Of a DNA stretch of 64,000 bases, positions 39,001 to 51,086 are shown one piece after another. Within the stretch, counting starts at the first letter, position 1. Each line of letters begins with the position of its first letter. Source of the stretch: Centropus unirufus. Lineage: Eukaryota; Chordata; Aves; Cuculiformes; Centropidae. Made by a program: the position numbers and the translations under genes. The notes below the pieces were generated by a model. It did not search any database and had not been told where the DNA came from. It was given only the letters and a program-made list of their open reading frames with translations. Where the stretch lies: assembly GCA_013397695.1 (NCBI GenBank), contig VYZI01000106.1, positions 1,717,379 through 1,781,378 on the forward strand, written 5' to 3'.

Positions 39001-41766
39001 GCATGATTATCCTGTTATATAGGGACAGCTGGGAGACAGACTTGGCTCCCTCAAAATACTGTAACTTCTCACTGAGTTTGAAGCATTAGCTTCACTGCTG
39101 AATACCAGTTTTAGACTTTCCTACTAGAGAACTGAATTGCTTGTGATAATTTTAGGAGTTAGAACAAATAAAGGATGATGCTGTTCACTTACTAAGTGGT
39201 ATATAATTCAAAACTGATAAGTACCTGTAATGACTGATTTGTCATTTTCAGATCTTCAAAAAAATCAAGTATGAAACATTTCTACCCCTAGAGTGGAACT
39301 TCTGTTCAAACTTGTAGGTGAGTGAAGACAGTTCTTTTCTGTATTACAGAGATTCATAGTAAATTGGAGTTTGGATGCCATGGTTTTGTCTCTAGCATGA
39401 CACAGGGTATTTACAATAATGAGCATCTAAGGATGCAGCTATATACTGAGTTCTTTAAATATCTCATTACACACTGAATCTAATGATAGACAAATGCTCC
39501 TCCATGCCTTTGAAATTTGCAGCAATTTATAAACTCCTAAATATCCCCTTTCAATGTGGGAGCAACCAGAAATGGCACAATTATGTCTTAAAAGATGCAG
39601 AGTTGTCCTTGTTTAAGGTCGAGGGACAGGGTCTGAGAGCATTGTAGAGATAAACTAGCCTAATTATGGTGATGATTCTGGGATGGAAGGTGAAAGCAGG
39701 AGAGGCAGCTCCCCTTCGTTCTGTTCCCCAGTGATTTGTGCTGGGCTGCATGGGGAAACCAGAAATAATGAAGACACACTTTTGATTGCTAAACAGAGCT
39801 CTGTAGCTCTGTTCTTGGTGATGTAAACTATTTTCAATAAACTCTAGTCTGTCATTACATGATGAAGAATGAAAGAACTCTACCTTGAGGCACAATTAAG
39901 CAGAACGTGAGAACATCCTTAATGAATTCCCCAAGACAGGGCCACTTTACTTATGGCACATCACCATAAACTCCTTTTTCTTTTTTTTTCTCACATTTTA
40001 CAAAATTCTAAAATTTGAATTTGATACAGAAATGCATTATTTTATGTGGTTAACATATTTGTGCTTAATGTATTCATTTATAGGCTTATTTAACCCACTG
40101 GATAGATTCCAAAGAATTAATGGAGTTTTGGGACCTTGAAAGCGAAGGAAGAATAATTTACAGGAAGGAATGGCTTATAGTAGGTACACCTAGGATCATA
40201 CTTTAGAGCAAGGGTCTGTCTCTAAAGTATTGACTGGAAAAGAATAAACTGATTACTGTGAGGACAATCAAGTAGTACAGGGGCAGAGAGAACAAGCCTG
40301 AAGGATAAGATTGCTATTAGTTTTGGAATGAAGAAATAGAATTGCAGGGGAAATAAACAGCAATATACACTGTACTGGGACAAAAAATGTTTACACCAGC
40401 CTCTGTGAATCAAAGACATCTTTCAGTTGTAAGTTTTAATTTTTCTGATTTTCACTTTTTCTCTTTACAAAAGGACAGTTGTTGCCTTAACAAGTAGACG
40501 CCTTTGCAATATGTACATTTTTAACAAAGAAATTAGAATGTTGAAAACTAAAATCCTAGTAAATTAAAACCAATGAGCTGGAAGGAAGAAGCTTTCAGGA
40601 ATTCTCTGATCTTGGGAGATTAACCTGGAATAGTCTGTAGCAACACACAAACCTGAAAACCTTGATCAGAGAGACCGCAGATAGGACAAAAAGGGGCAAA
40701 TGCATTAATAATGGTAAATAACATCATTTCTTCTGATGATGAAGTTTAATTCACAATATCTTTTTTCCACTTTTTAAATTTTTGCTTCTCTAAAATCAGA
40801 TACAGTCACCAGTAAATTATGGATAAAAGTTGGATCAATCCATGTTCCATGCAGAGAAGGATAGATTACAAAAACACTTTTATTGGTATAAGATCAGCCA
40901 CTTGATATACCGAATTTACTAAATATTTTAAGTATAGATCTCCTTGCATTTGTTGACCTCATTGTGCCTCTATAGAGACTAATTGTTCTAACCATACAAA
41001 TAAAAGCTGGACTTCAACAGCTGGACTGACTTTGTTCATTTCCAACTCTAGAAGTCCAACAAGGGAGGAAGACGGAGTTATGTTAAATTGTTACTTATTA
41101 ACTTTACAATAAAATAATATATATATATTAGTACCTTTTCTTTTACCTGTAATTGCAGTTTGAAGTATGTATGTAGTCTAAATCCCATTGACTTTCAGTA
41201 TGATGTATTCTCTGGAGTCCATTAGGTTTGCTGACCTTAGCTGTGCTTTTCTACAAACTTTTTTTTTTCAAGAATACCATTCAAAACTAGTGGGAAAGTA
41301 AGTACAGAACTTTATGTATTAAAACTATACAATTACAAGCTGCTTCACAAGAGGCAAACTAGATAGAGTACTGACATGTGTTAACAGTTTAGGGTCGATT
41401 AAAAAAATTAATAATTACAAAGAACAATTGGAAAATAATCTCAGACAACACCATTTTCACAAAATCAGAAAACTTCCACTTGGTAAAAAAAAAATTAAGT
41501 ATAACCTATACTAGCCATGGGAAACTATACAATCAGCTGAAAGAGGGTAAAGCCAAAAATCACATATCTGATGCCCCACTTTTTTCAAAATAATAGTATT
41601 GCACTGATTATAAATACTTCCAGAGAAATCAGACAGGGGCTAACTGTATAATAAGTTGACTTTGCCCAACTGAAAGAGGTTCTGAAAACTTCAAACCATT
41701 CTGTTATTTTAGTAAATTTGTTATATCTGTCTTAATTTTCCATATCATGGAAATACACATACACAT

Positions 41767-41791
41767 TATGTATGTGTACACATACACATGC
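41767..41791. repeat. Alternating purine-pyrimidine palindrome
   Basis: Twenty-five bases alternate strictly between pyrimidine and purine. Inside them lies an 18-bp perfect palindrome (TGTATGTGT/ACACATACA, 41769-41786). Related acacatacacat sequence flanks it on the left. Such DNA is prone to Z-form or cruciform structure. That is a class property and is not demonstrated here. Confidence 0.85.
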
Positions 41792-44700
41792 TGCTTTACA
41801 TACACAGCAGTATTTCTGTGTGTACCTATATAGATACCTATAAAGGAAGCATTCAATAAAATCAAGATGTAAAGACTCTAGATGCCTTCACCTCCTCTAA
41901 TAAGATGTTTTGTGTTTCTCTGCTAAGAATTCAAACTACTTAAAAATATGATATATATTAGTTGATCTTTCCTATGATTTTATTTATTGCTATGTATATA
42001 TTCTTTTATTTTTATTCTTATGGAGTTCTTATGATACAACAGTTCTTATAGTTCTTGCAATGATGAAAATGTAGGAGTCTTAAAGTTTTCTTTCATATTA
42101 AAAAAAATCAGCAGCTTACATAATTATTAAAAGCATAAAAACATGGGGGACATGCAAGATACTAAACTTCTGCAAAATTTTTAGCAAGAAGTCCGGTTCA
42201 TATTCTTTTCACTCAGTAGAATTAATACTGTTTCAAAACTGGGACACATTATTTCTAAAACTCTGATGCTACCTACATAGTGCTAGCACATTTTTCAATA
42301 AATACTTTCTCCTTTTATGTAAACATTAATACACAATAATAAATAAAAACACAAACCTGCATTAGCCTCCCATACTAAAATAACATACCGGGTTTCAAGT
42401 GTAAGAAGAGAAAAATATGTTACATTTTAACCATACATTTTAATTGCATATTGAATTAAATCACCCTGACAGAAAATCTATAACCAGAGTGGACGCTTCC
42501 TCAGTGGAATTTTCAATTCATTCTCTTGCTCAAGAAATACGTTCCCTAAAATTTCTGTAGTGAGATCTTTGAGTAGATGGTTTAATAGGTTTTGACAGCA
42601 ATTCAATAGTTATATCTGAAAGGCCTGTTATTTGAAATTATTTCTTGGTGTGTGACAAGAGATTAATTTAGAATTCATTTGAGGACAAAAATCAGTCCTA
42701 TCTCAAGAGCTGAATCTCTTCTTGTACTGTACTTCCTCTATAATTGTAGGTAGTCAATCAACATCTGAATCAATGCCAAAAACAAGGTCAAAGGAGTCAC
42801 TGAGGTATTTCAGCTAGTCTCCAACAGTAAATACTGAAGCAAACACAAAATAGACATACTACAGTATAAACAGATTATGTGAAATTTTCCATGTTTTCCG
42901 CTATCATGCTGCAATATGGATACCCTGAATGTTTTAAAGATAACTGAATGCTGAATAGTGTAGGTTAGTTCATTGAAGAAAGGCACTTCTGAGAATCTTT
43001 CCTACTACTTACAGAGACTTTTTTGAATTCACTTACAGATAGGACATCTGTACCCAAGTATTTTTCCACTGGAATATGTTGACCAAGTAAATAAGAACAC
43101 CATGTTCCATTGCTATTTATGGCCAGAAAGTGTGCACTATGCTGTAGGCAGGAGTGCTATGTTATGAGCTACTCTTGATCCATTGTTTCTTTGCTCTGAT
43201 GAAATATTCCTCATCCTTCTGTTCCTCCATTCCTCTGTCTCTGCTACATAGTGCAGTATGAAACACTGTGTCATCACATTATAAATATACTCACAATGTA
43301 AAATAGTGAAATATAGACCAGCTGTGACAATATTCAATTGACCCAACACACTCAGAAAGTGACATGCCACCATGCCATGGAAGCTGAAATTCTTGCCCTT
43401 TTATGAATACTTCCGTCTATGTCCAAAGAACAGAAAATCCCAAAGAAAAATATTTTTATTATTTAGTCTCAATTACAGTCAGTTAATGTTGTGCACCTGT
43501 TTGCAGCTGGTGTGGTGCATTGTCCTGTAAGACTTTCTAAAACAGAGAAAGAATGAATGTTTATTTTGCCCTAGGTATTGTTTCTCCTATTAAGGATGTT
43601 GATTCAAGTCAGGAGACTGATTTTTACACTAATTCCATGCACCTGCCTTGCTTTTTAGGAAGCAGATCACAGTATTACTTACCCAGGTTAACAAACTATG
43701 CAGTGCCTGCTAAAGGGATTCAAATTCCATGGTGTCTTGCTGAGTTGTGACAAGGGAACTTGAAAATAGGAGATGACAGATTACTTAAAAAAATAGGTAA
43801 AGTATCATTTTGTTTTCAGAATTTATTTTAAATATGTTTCATTTTTTCCAAAGATGTCTTGAAAGGTTTATCTCTTTTGTAAACTCCGCAGAGCATTTTG
43901 TTTGATAGTTTTTGAGCAGGAGTAGATGCATCTCCAAATTTTAAAAAAAAATAAAAATAAAATATTCAATGAATGAGCTAAGCTTCTCCAAATTGTTTCT
44001 CATGCTTTTATTCAAGGTGAATAGAAAAATAAAAGAAAATTATACCAGTTTTTCTATTTAAGGTGGTTTCAAAATACAGCTCAACATTTCTACACCCTGC
44101 ATCTCTGTACTTTTCTCTACACTGTATCTGAGTGCAACCCTCTTCTCTGTAACATTCAGCTCTTTCATTTGAAGAAACTGGCACAGAATAAGAACCCTTT
44201 TAACAATCTCCATGGTGACTGTTGAAAATTGAGAACAAATTTATTTGTCAATCTCAGAATGATGATTTGTAAGAAAAATAATGGCAGAAAGGTAGTTCAG
44301 AATGGAGACTGGTGAAGATAAAGAGCAAATATTTGTTTGCCTTCTTAGCCACTAGTGATTTGAACATGCAGCAGTGACTCTAATGCTTGAGCTGTCAGAA
44401 TAATTATTAAAGACAGAATGCATTTTAATGCCAAAAGAATGTTGCACAAATAAATATAGACATTTATATATATATTTCACACTAAATCTCTAATTTTTTT
44501 TCTGAATAGGCAGCAGACAGCATTATCCCACAAACAGAACATGAATTTTGTGATTAAAAAATGCTAATATTTTTATATGTCATTGTATATAGATGAAAGG
44601 CTTTGAGTAAATGTTTTTTTTTTAAGTTGCTGCCTAGCTGAATCACCATGAAGTCTCACTGACTTGAACAGGCATTGGACCAGGCCATTACTTTTTTTTA

Positions 44701-46181
44701 TGTTTTAGTTCTCCTGCATAAAGAATTCCAAAATCAATATAATAGCATAAAAAGTTTGGATACTACTAGGCAGTCTATATGACAAGAGATGAAATATCTC
44801 ATTTTTCTGACACAAATTGTTATGAACAACTATTCAGAAATTACATGTGTCCCTGGATTACCAACCAGGCGGTATACCATCTCCATATTTCTTTAGTTGT
44901 AATAGGTTTGAAAAGTCACCGGTAGAAGAATTCTAAAGCATTTGAGCAATTAAAAGCTTGTCTTCATTTGTGCTTTGCCTCAAGCAAGATGAATCAACTC
45001 AATTCTTATATAATAGATTTCCAGTGTGCTGCCTTGAAATGTTCCCTGGATTATAGATAGACTGTAAAAGTTTTCTTATTGATGAAATGCAAACACGTTA
45101 TTTGGAAATGTAACAGCTTGATAGTAACAAATTGATCTATGTGGTCTCTTATTAGCTTTATCTATTGAATGTACAAGGCAAAACCCTAGCAAATGTGTAA
45201 ACAAAACCAGTATACTATTTATGAAAGCTCAACATTTGCCTATAGCCACAAAGGACGTCTTAAATCAGCTTTCTCTTTTCCACCTTAGACATCTTCAGCA
45301 ACCAAAAATTACATCAACCACAGTAAATTACTTGTTTTTGAAAGGACAAGCAGGAAATTTGGGCTACAGTTTCCAAGAACTCTGGCACCTTCTTAACTCT
45401 GGTCTTTCTTTCCTCTCTGACTACAGCATGAACAGGAGTTCTTCCCTACTCCTAAGAGTGACTTATTTTCCTGAAAAGCCTATTAGTGAATGAAGTGAGC
45501 ACCTTCTTTTCTTTCTTCTCATAAATAAATTATTGTTTTGCTATGCAGGCCTATGAAGTTTGTTCATCTCTCTTGCTTGGTTTTGTCTCTGACTCTTGTC
45601 TCAGCCAAGAGGCCTGTAGGTCCCCAGATTCAATGCTGAGCGGGCTGTCTGGTAGAGATGCTCTAAGCGGTGAAAAGGATGGAGTTGAAATTGTTCACTT
45701 CAATTTCAGGACTAATCGCCTGCAAGGAATATTGGAAAATATACAAGGACCTTGAATACTTTAAGCCAGCAGTAGGACTTTGTGCCTAAATTGTTATATC
45801 TGTATCCCCAGCCCTAAAACTTCTAAGGGCCTCATCTCCTCCCATAAAAAGACTTCTCCACAGGTGTTGCATAAACAACTGAAAGCTATCTTTGAAGGTG
45901 TTTTTAGAGATCCCATTTTTTTCCATTTAAGTTACAGAATCAGAAAAGTATGTAGCAAAATATCAGGATATCTCTCAGTAATACTGCAGTTGTAGTAGAT
46001 TGTACAGGACCTCAGGGACAGATCGAACTTTTTAGGATAACTCTTCAAGTTATGCCTGTAGTTTTCCATCTATTGCCTCATACTTTCCAGTTGTGATTCA
46101 TCACAGAAACTTTGGGAAAAAAATGGTGAAATGTATTGGAAAAACATTGAAGTGCTTGATGCTGAGAAACTGGACATAATG

Positions 46182-46195
46182 AAAAAAAAAAAAAA
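46182..46195. repeat. Poly-A run (14)
   Basis: Fourteen consecutive A lie between 'cataatg' and 'gattaat'. No upstream processed-pseudogene or LINE body is visible, so a retroposon origin is not claimed. Confidence 0.85.
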
Positions 46196-47436
46196 GATTA
46201 ATTTTAAGAGTGATACTGTCAACAGTATGCTCAGTTATATGCAAAATAATTAAGTTTAAGATTATAAATATAGTAAAGCAGTAAAAAGCTGTTGGATATG
46301 CAAAGAATTTTTACACTACGCATCTATATGTGCCCATCAACAATCACCTCAAAAAAATGTGAACATACGCATAGCACCTTAGAATTCTTATTAAGTGACA
46401 TTTACACTACTATAGTCTACACCCTCCTCAATACTCTGATGATTTATTTACTGGCCATGAATCCAGTATTTTGTCCACCATTAAAATAATAGGAATTCTA
46501 TTAACCTCTTGAGTGGGCAAAAGTATTTTGAATGGATTTAGAAACTTCTGTTAAGATATTTAATTTAACACTCTGATTGTAAAGTGTATAAACGTAATCA
46601 GTGAGTTTAAATGAGATTTATTGATCATTAGAAAGCTTTTCCACTACTTGATGTCATCTGTAAATATGGAAGGAAGCACTGAATATAGATTTCCTTGCTC
46701 AAATAATTGAATCAGTTAAGATTATTTATAGTAATCAACACTACTCTCTGTGAATAATGAAAAAAGTCTCAGCTGATGTCAGAAGTTATACTTGTCTCTG
46801 TGTTCTCTTTTAAGCTGCTGAATTTAACCAAGACCTATCAACGCCAAAAATGTCACCAGAAAACAATCCAAGCCACTTTCAACCTAAATTTCTTTTTCCC
46901 AAGGTACAGATACACTTGAATAAATCATTGTAAACCAGAGTGTATCTTCCACTAAAGCTATCCAGCACATTATATGAAAACTGATTAGCCAAAGACTCTA
47001 CATACTCCTTGAAAATGTAAGGTAAAGCTTTATTGCGTCAGCAGCTACATATAGGCCAGCTTCATCAAGATAGCCCTGGTGCCTTTTGAAAAGGATAATG
47101 AAAGCCCAGGTTTAACTTCCCTATATTTTCTCTTCCTGAAGTGCAAACGTTGTCAATGCAACTTTTCCGCAAAAAGCGTAGGCCATATCATATGAGGGCT
47201 TTAAAAGAGAACCCCCTTAAAGCTCTCTCCTCTGAACTCCAAACTCTGGGTCCTGAGGAGGATGCAGATAACTGATGTATACCTCTGAGTTAGAAACCCT
47301 TGAGAAAGGGAGTTTGAAGACCTACCATGGGTAGGAGGTTTTTACCCTTTTAGACCTTCCCTGCCGTAGGTAGATTCCGCTTAACAATTCAGTCTTCTTT
47401 ATGCAGATGTTAAAGTAGTAAATGGATGTCTGTCTC

Positions 47437-47825
47437 AGTATTTGAGGCTGTACCTTGGATAGTACGTTCAGTTTTGGACCCCTCACTACAAGACAGTGAG
47501 GTGCTGGAACAAAGGACAACAAAGCTAGTGAAGAGTCTGGAGCACAAGTCCCATGAAGAGCAGCTAGCAGAACTAGGGTTGTTTAACCTGGAGGCTGAGG
47601 AGACACCTTGTTGCTCTTTACAGTTACCTGAAAGGAGGTGGGAGTGAGGCAGGTCTGTTCTTCCAAGTAACAGGTGATAGGACAAGGGGAAGTTGTCTCA
47701 AGTTGTACCAGGGGAGGTTCAGATTTAATATTACAAAATATTACTTCACTGAAAGAGTTGTCAAACACTGGAATGAGCTGACCAGGGAAGGGGTTGATGA
47801 GAAGAGAGCCTTTATGAAAATTAGT
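47437..47825 (+). mobile_element. CR1 LINE, C-terminal ORF2 fragment
   Basis: This plus-strand CR1 fragment comes from the C-terminal part of ORF2. Reading from about 47470, the translation gives the CR1 landmarks 'SVLDPSLQDSEVLEQRTTKL', then 'KSLEHKSHEEQLAELGLFNL' (about 47530-47590). After a frameshift near 47595-47640 come 'YQGRFRFNITKYYFTERVVK' and 'HWNELTREG' (47706-47792). These match, in order, the same blocks of the copy at 58326-58826 ('LENKSYEEQLRELGSFSLEK', 'EGRFRLDIRK', 'LPREVVESPSL'). The 3' untranslated region and terminal octamers are missing, so the fragment is truncated at both ends. Loss of frame makes it non-functional. Confidence 0.92.
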
Positions 47826-50416
47826 AGTAATATGCATATCTATTTTTGGTATTTGCCTTCAACTCAAGATGCCTGTAGTGTGTGGTTCATATTCATGAAT
47901 TTCCCTGTTAGCCTTTGAACCCCTGTTCCTTTGACAAGGTTGCCGTCTTTTAGTTTCAAAACTGACTCCAGATTTCTGTGATGTTGAATTTCTGTGAGTC
48001 AAGAACCATCACAAGAGTATATAATGTATACATTTCTGTGGATGTGTCTGGATTTATATCTGATAAAAATAGTTGTTCTTCATGAGCCCTCCTGTACCAG
48101 AGATGGAATTTGACAAAATGTTAAGAGAAATTTTCATTTGGCTTTTAAAAATTGCTGAAGAAGAAGAGCTTCAACCCTGAATAAATGAGATTTTGGCAAT
48201 GACAAAGTTTCCTCAATGTTTTAATTTCTGCAGAGTCTGCTGTCATCTCTGTTATTCTTCACATCTCCACATTTTTTGTTAGAAGCTATCCCCACCACAC
48301 TATATTCCTTCAGTTTTGCAGTCTCACCTTTTTACTCACTGATCCATCCTTGCAGTTCCTTCACTCAGGTTACCAAAGCAATTCTGATGCTTCAAGAATT
48401 TCTTTTTTCCTCCTCCACCAACTGGTGTCATTTTTTAATTTATTTCCCAGCAGACACTTGTTCACATCATTATTTTCACCTTCCTCTTCCAACAGCTAAC
48501 CCTTAACTTTTCCAGTCCTTGGAGCAGAAAAGTTGTTTAATCTGTTTCTTGCTCCCACAATATACATGCAGCAGAATGCTATACCTGTGGAACTAAATAA
48601 GGTGCTGTGAATGTGGTGAAAGCAAAAATAGTGCAGAGGATAGTGAGTACATCATTTGGTTTTCTACTGCATGCTCTCAGAGTGAAATGTTTTTGTAGGT
48701 CAGCTCCAATGGGATGGCCAAATGAGATAAAGTGAAAACTCATAAACAAGAGCATAAAGACTGAAATTGTCATACAATGCAAATAAACTCTATTTCCTTG
48801 CAAATACATGGGTAGTGTTACTGGATCAGTGTAGAAAAAAATGAGACAATTAAGATTCTTCCACAACTAGTAGAGGAACAAGTAAGCTGATGTGAATATC
48901 ACGTCATTTATAAGATATAACATAGAAAACTGAGAAGAGATATGCAATATGCTAGAATCCTGGCAGAAATTCTACCACAGACAGTAGGACCCTACAGAGC
49001 CTTCTAATGACATATGTGCAAAAAGGAATTTTTTTCCTTTAGACTGCTTTTAATTTACCATAAAGGCTTATGATTTTAAGCACTAGTTAAATTCCTGCTA
49101 TAACTTATCCCTAAGGGCACAAGGCACCTTGAACCCAACATGGAGGGCCTACAACATTCTCCCTCCCAATAAAGGGACTAAACAACTGCTAGAAATTAGT
49201 ACTGCAGACAGGAATAGTCTGAGGAAGGTTAAACTATCCCAGTAAGACACTACATTTATAATGTGCAGTTTACGGTCTATCAGATCTGTACGGTATATCT
49301 TATTAAAGCTTCATGATCTAGCATCAGCTAGAGATAATTCACCACTATTTTCCCAGGTGCTTTGAATGTTCTGAAATTTCAACATTTCAATCTGAAACTT
49401 TTTAATAATCTGGATTTATAATTCCTTGAAAGTTACTGAAACTTCTAAACTTCTGCAAACTTCATATTTGATTTCTAGATTTTTTTCTTTTGCAGGAAAA
49501 TGCATTTTCTCTTTAATAGTATTTATAATCTTTTCCACAAACTTTGGAAACTAATATTTCTTTGGGAAAAGAATTTAAGTAAATTCAATGTGTTCCCTGT
49601 CTGCAGCGCTCTACAATAAAATTTCTGCTTCTCACTATTTTTTCTGATATATTCAAGCACTGAAACAATGTACAGGAAGTAATGGGGCATAGCCCAAGTC
49701 TGGGATGAAAAGTAACAAATCAGAAATGAATATTGCTTGAAGTCAGTTTCAGTTATGCTCATTTTTTCTGGATGTGTAAGGAAAGCTGACAAGCAGAATT
49801 GCTTGCCTCACAGATCAGTGGGTGAACCTTGATGAAATGGACATGTGAAAGAACACACAAAAACCAAGTTTTAATGATTGGCTTACCACATCTTATTTAT
49901 TTAATTAATTATTGTTTTGAGCTAACATGGAAGCTACACAGTAGCTTTAGGGTAGGTAAATTACATTTTATACCGCATTCTTCATTTGAGCAGATTCTGA
50001 TGGATAGCTGAGTGGCTTAGTAAAGCAGTAATAATAAACAATGACATTTTTGCCAGGTTGCAGGTCCAGAGCAACCCTTCACTGAAATATGTTACAGTAA
50101 CACTTTATTATGTACCTTGCAGAAAATATCATCTTAATTTCTTAGTAAAAAATATCAGCAAGTCCTCTCTTTTATGTAGGCTCAGTATCACTGGCAATAC
50201 TTGAATCTGGAAAGCAAATTACTTTCCTTCCCCTCGTGGCAAACCTTCAAGAATAGAACTGACAGAAAAGAAAAGCATGACAACTTGTACATTAACTCTT
50301 TTGTCTTGCACAGAAAACAGCAAGGCTGTCAATGCCTTCCTCTGCATGTGGAAAGATTGTGCTTGTATATGAAATAGGAAGATGTGAGAAGATTTAAGAG
50401 GCTAATTACAGACTGA

Positions 50417-50441
50417 TTTTTTGTTTGTTTGTTTGTTTGTT
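50417..50441. repeat. TTTG microsatellite
   Basis: About five TTTG units follow a T-run. The array is short and perfect, so length polymorphism between individuals is plausible. Confidence 0.9.
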
Positions 50442-50916
50442 GGTGTTACATACTTGGATAGAAGAAATAATAGTCATATGATAGCTAAAAAACTTCTGTA
50501 TTCAAACAGTAATTTTTTTGTTCATTTGGGGGTTACTCATGGATGTTCTCAGCTTTTTGTATAGGTAAGCATTTTAATTTTAGAGTTACTGAGTAGTCAA
50601 AGTCCCAACAAAACAGGTATCAAGAGCTGTGCGTTACACTGAAATGTCTGAGTGTTGATCTTCAGTGGTATAAGTCAAGCTCTAGCCTTTGTAATGCTAA
50701 TTTATTAGTAGGAAACAAAAATGAGATAGTCATAGCTGTTAAAAATAATTATGAATTATAATCTCACAGTAAAAGCTTGAGTCATGCAGATCTGTTGCAC
50801 GTACTTAGCTTTAATCCTCTGGTGTCAATAAGACTACTCAAATGCTTAATGTGAACCGTGAACAGAGCAATAAATCAATTTGTTTGTTTTAACATACCAA
50901 AACCCCAAGGTCTTTT

Positions 50917-50937
50917 ACCAAACCAAACCAAACCAAA
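50917..50937. repeat. AAACC microsatellite
   Basis: Four ACCAA/AAACC pentamer units lie about 480 bases from the TTTG repeat. The tract is a simple short tandem repeat with no sign of a larger satellite. Confidence 0.85.
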
Positions 50938-51062
50938 TTAAATATAAAGCAAGCCTAAGACTGCCAATACTGTAGTTTATATGTCTTGTATAAAAGATTT
51001 TTTTCCATATTTAGGGACACAAACCATAGACAGTTTATCCAATATATAAATATATAGAAATC

Positions 51063-51086
51063 GAAATTTCTAGGTATAGAAATTTC
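51063..51086. repeat. Perfect 9-bp inverted repeat
   Basis: GAAATTTCT and AGAAATTTC flank a 6-base loop (AGGTAT). It could extrude a small hairpin, but its A+T content makes a chance origin likely in 64 kb. There is no T-run or other sign of a terminator or structured RNA. Confidence 0.85.

Larger units (their letters stand above)
34661..47436. other. Gene-free AT-rich DNA
   Basis: No gene, RNA gene or transposon is supported in this 12.8-kb stretch. The longest open frames are 104-105 codons (37590-37907 plus; 39581-39895 minus) and have no visible domain. Local features are T14 at 36004-36017, a DR1-like nuclear-receptor motif at 35656-35668, an alternating purine-pyrimidine palindrome at 41767-41791, and A14 at 46182-46195. 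The last few hundred bases before the CR1 at 47437 are slightly GC-richer and unassigned. Confidence 0.65.
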
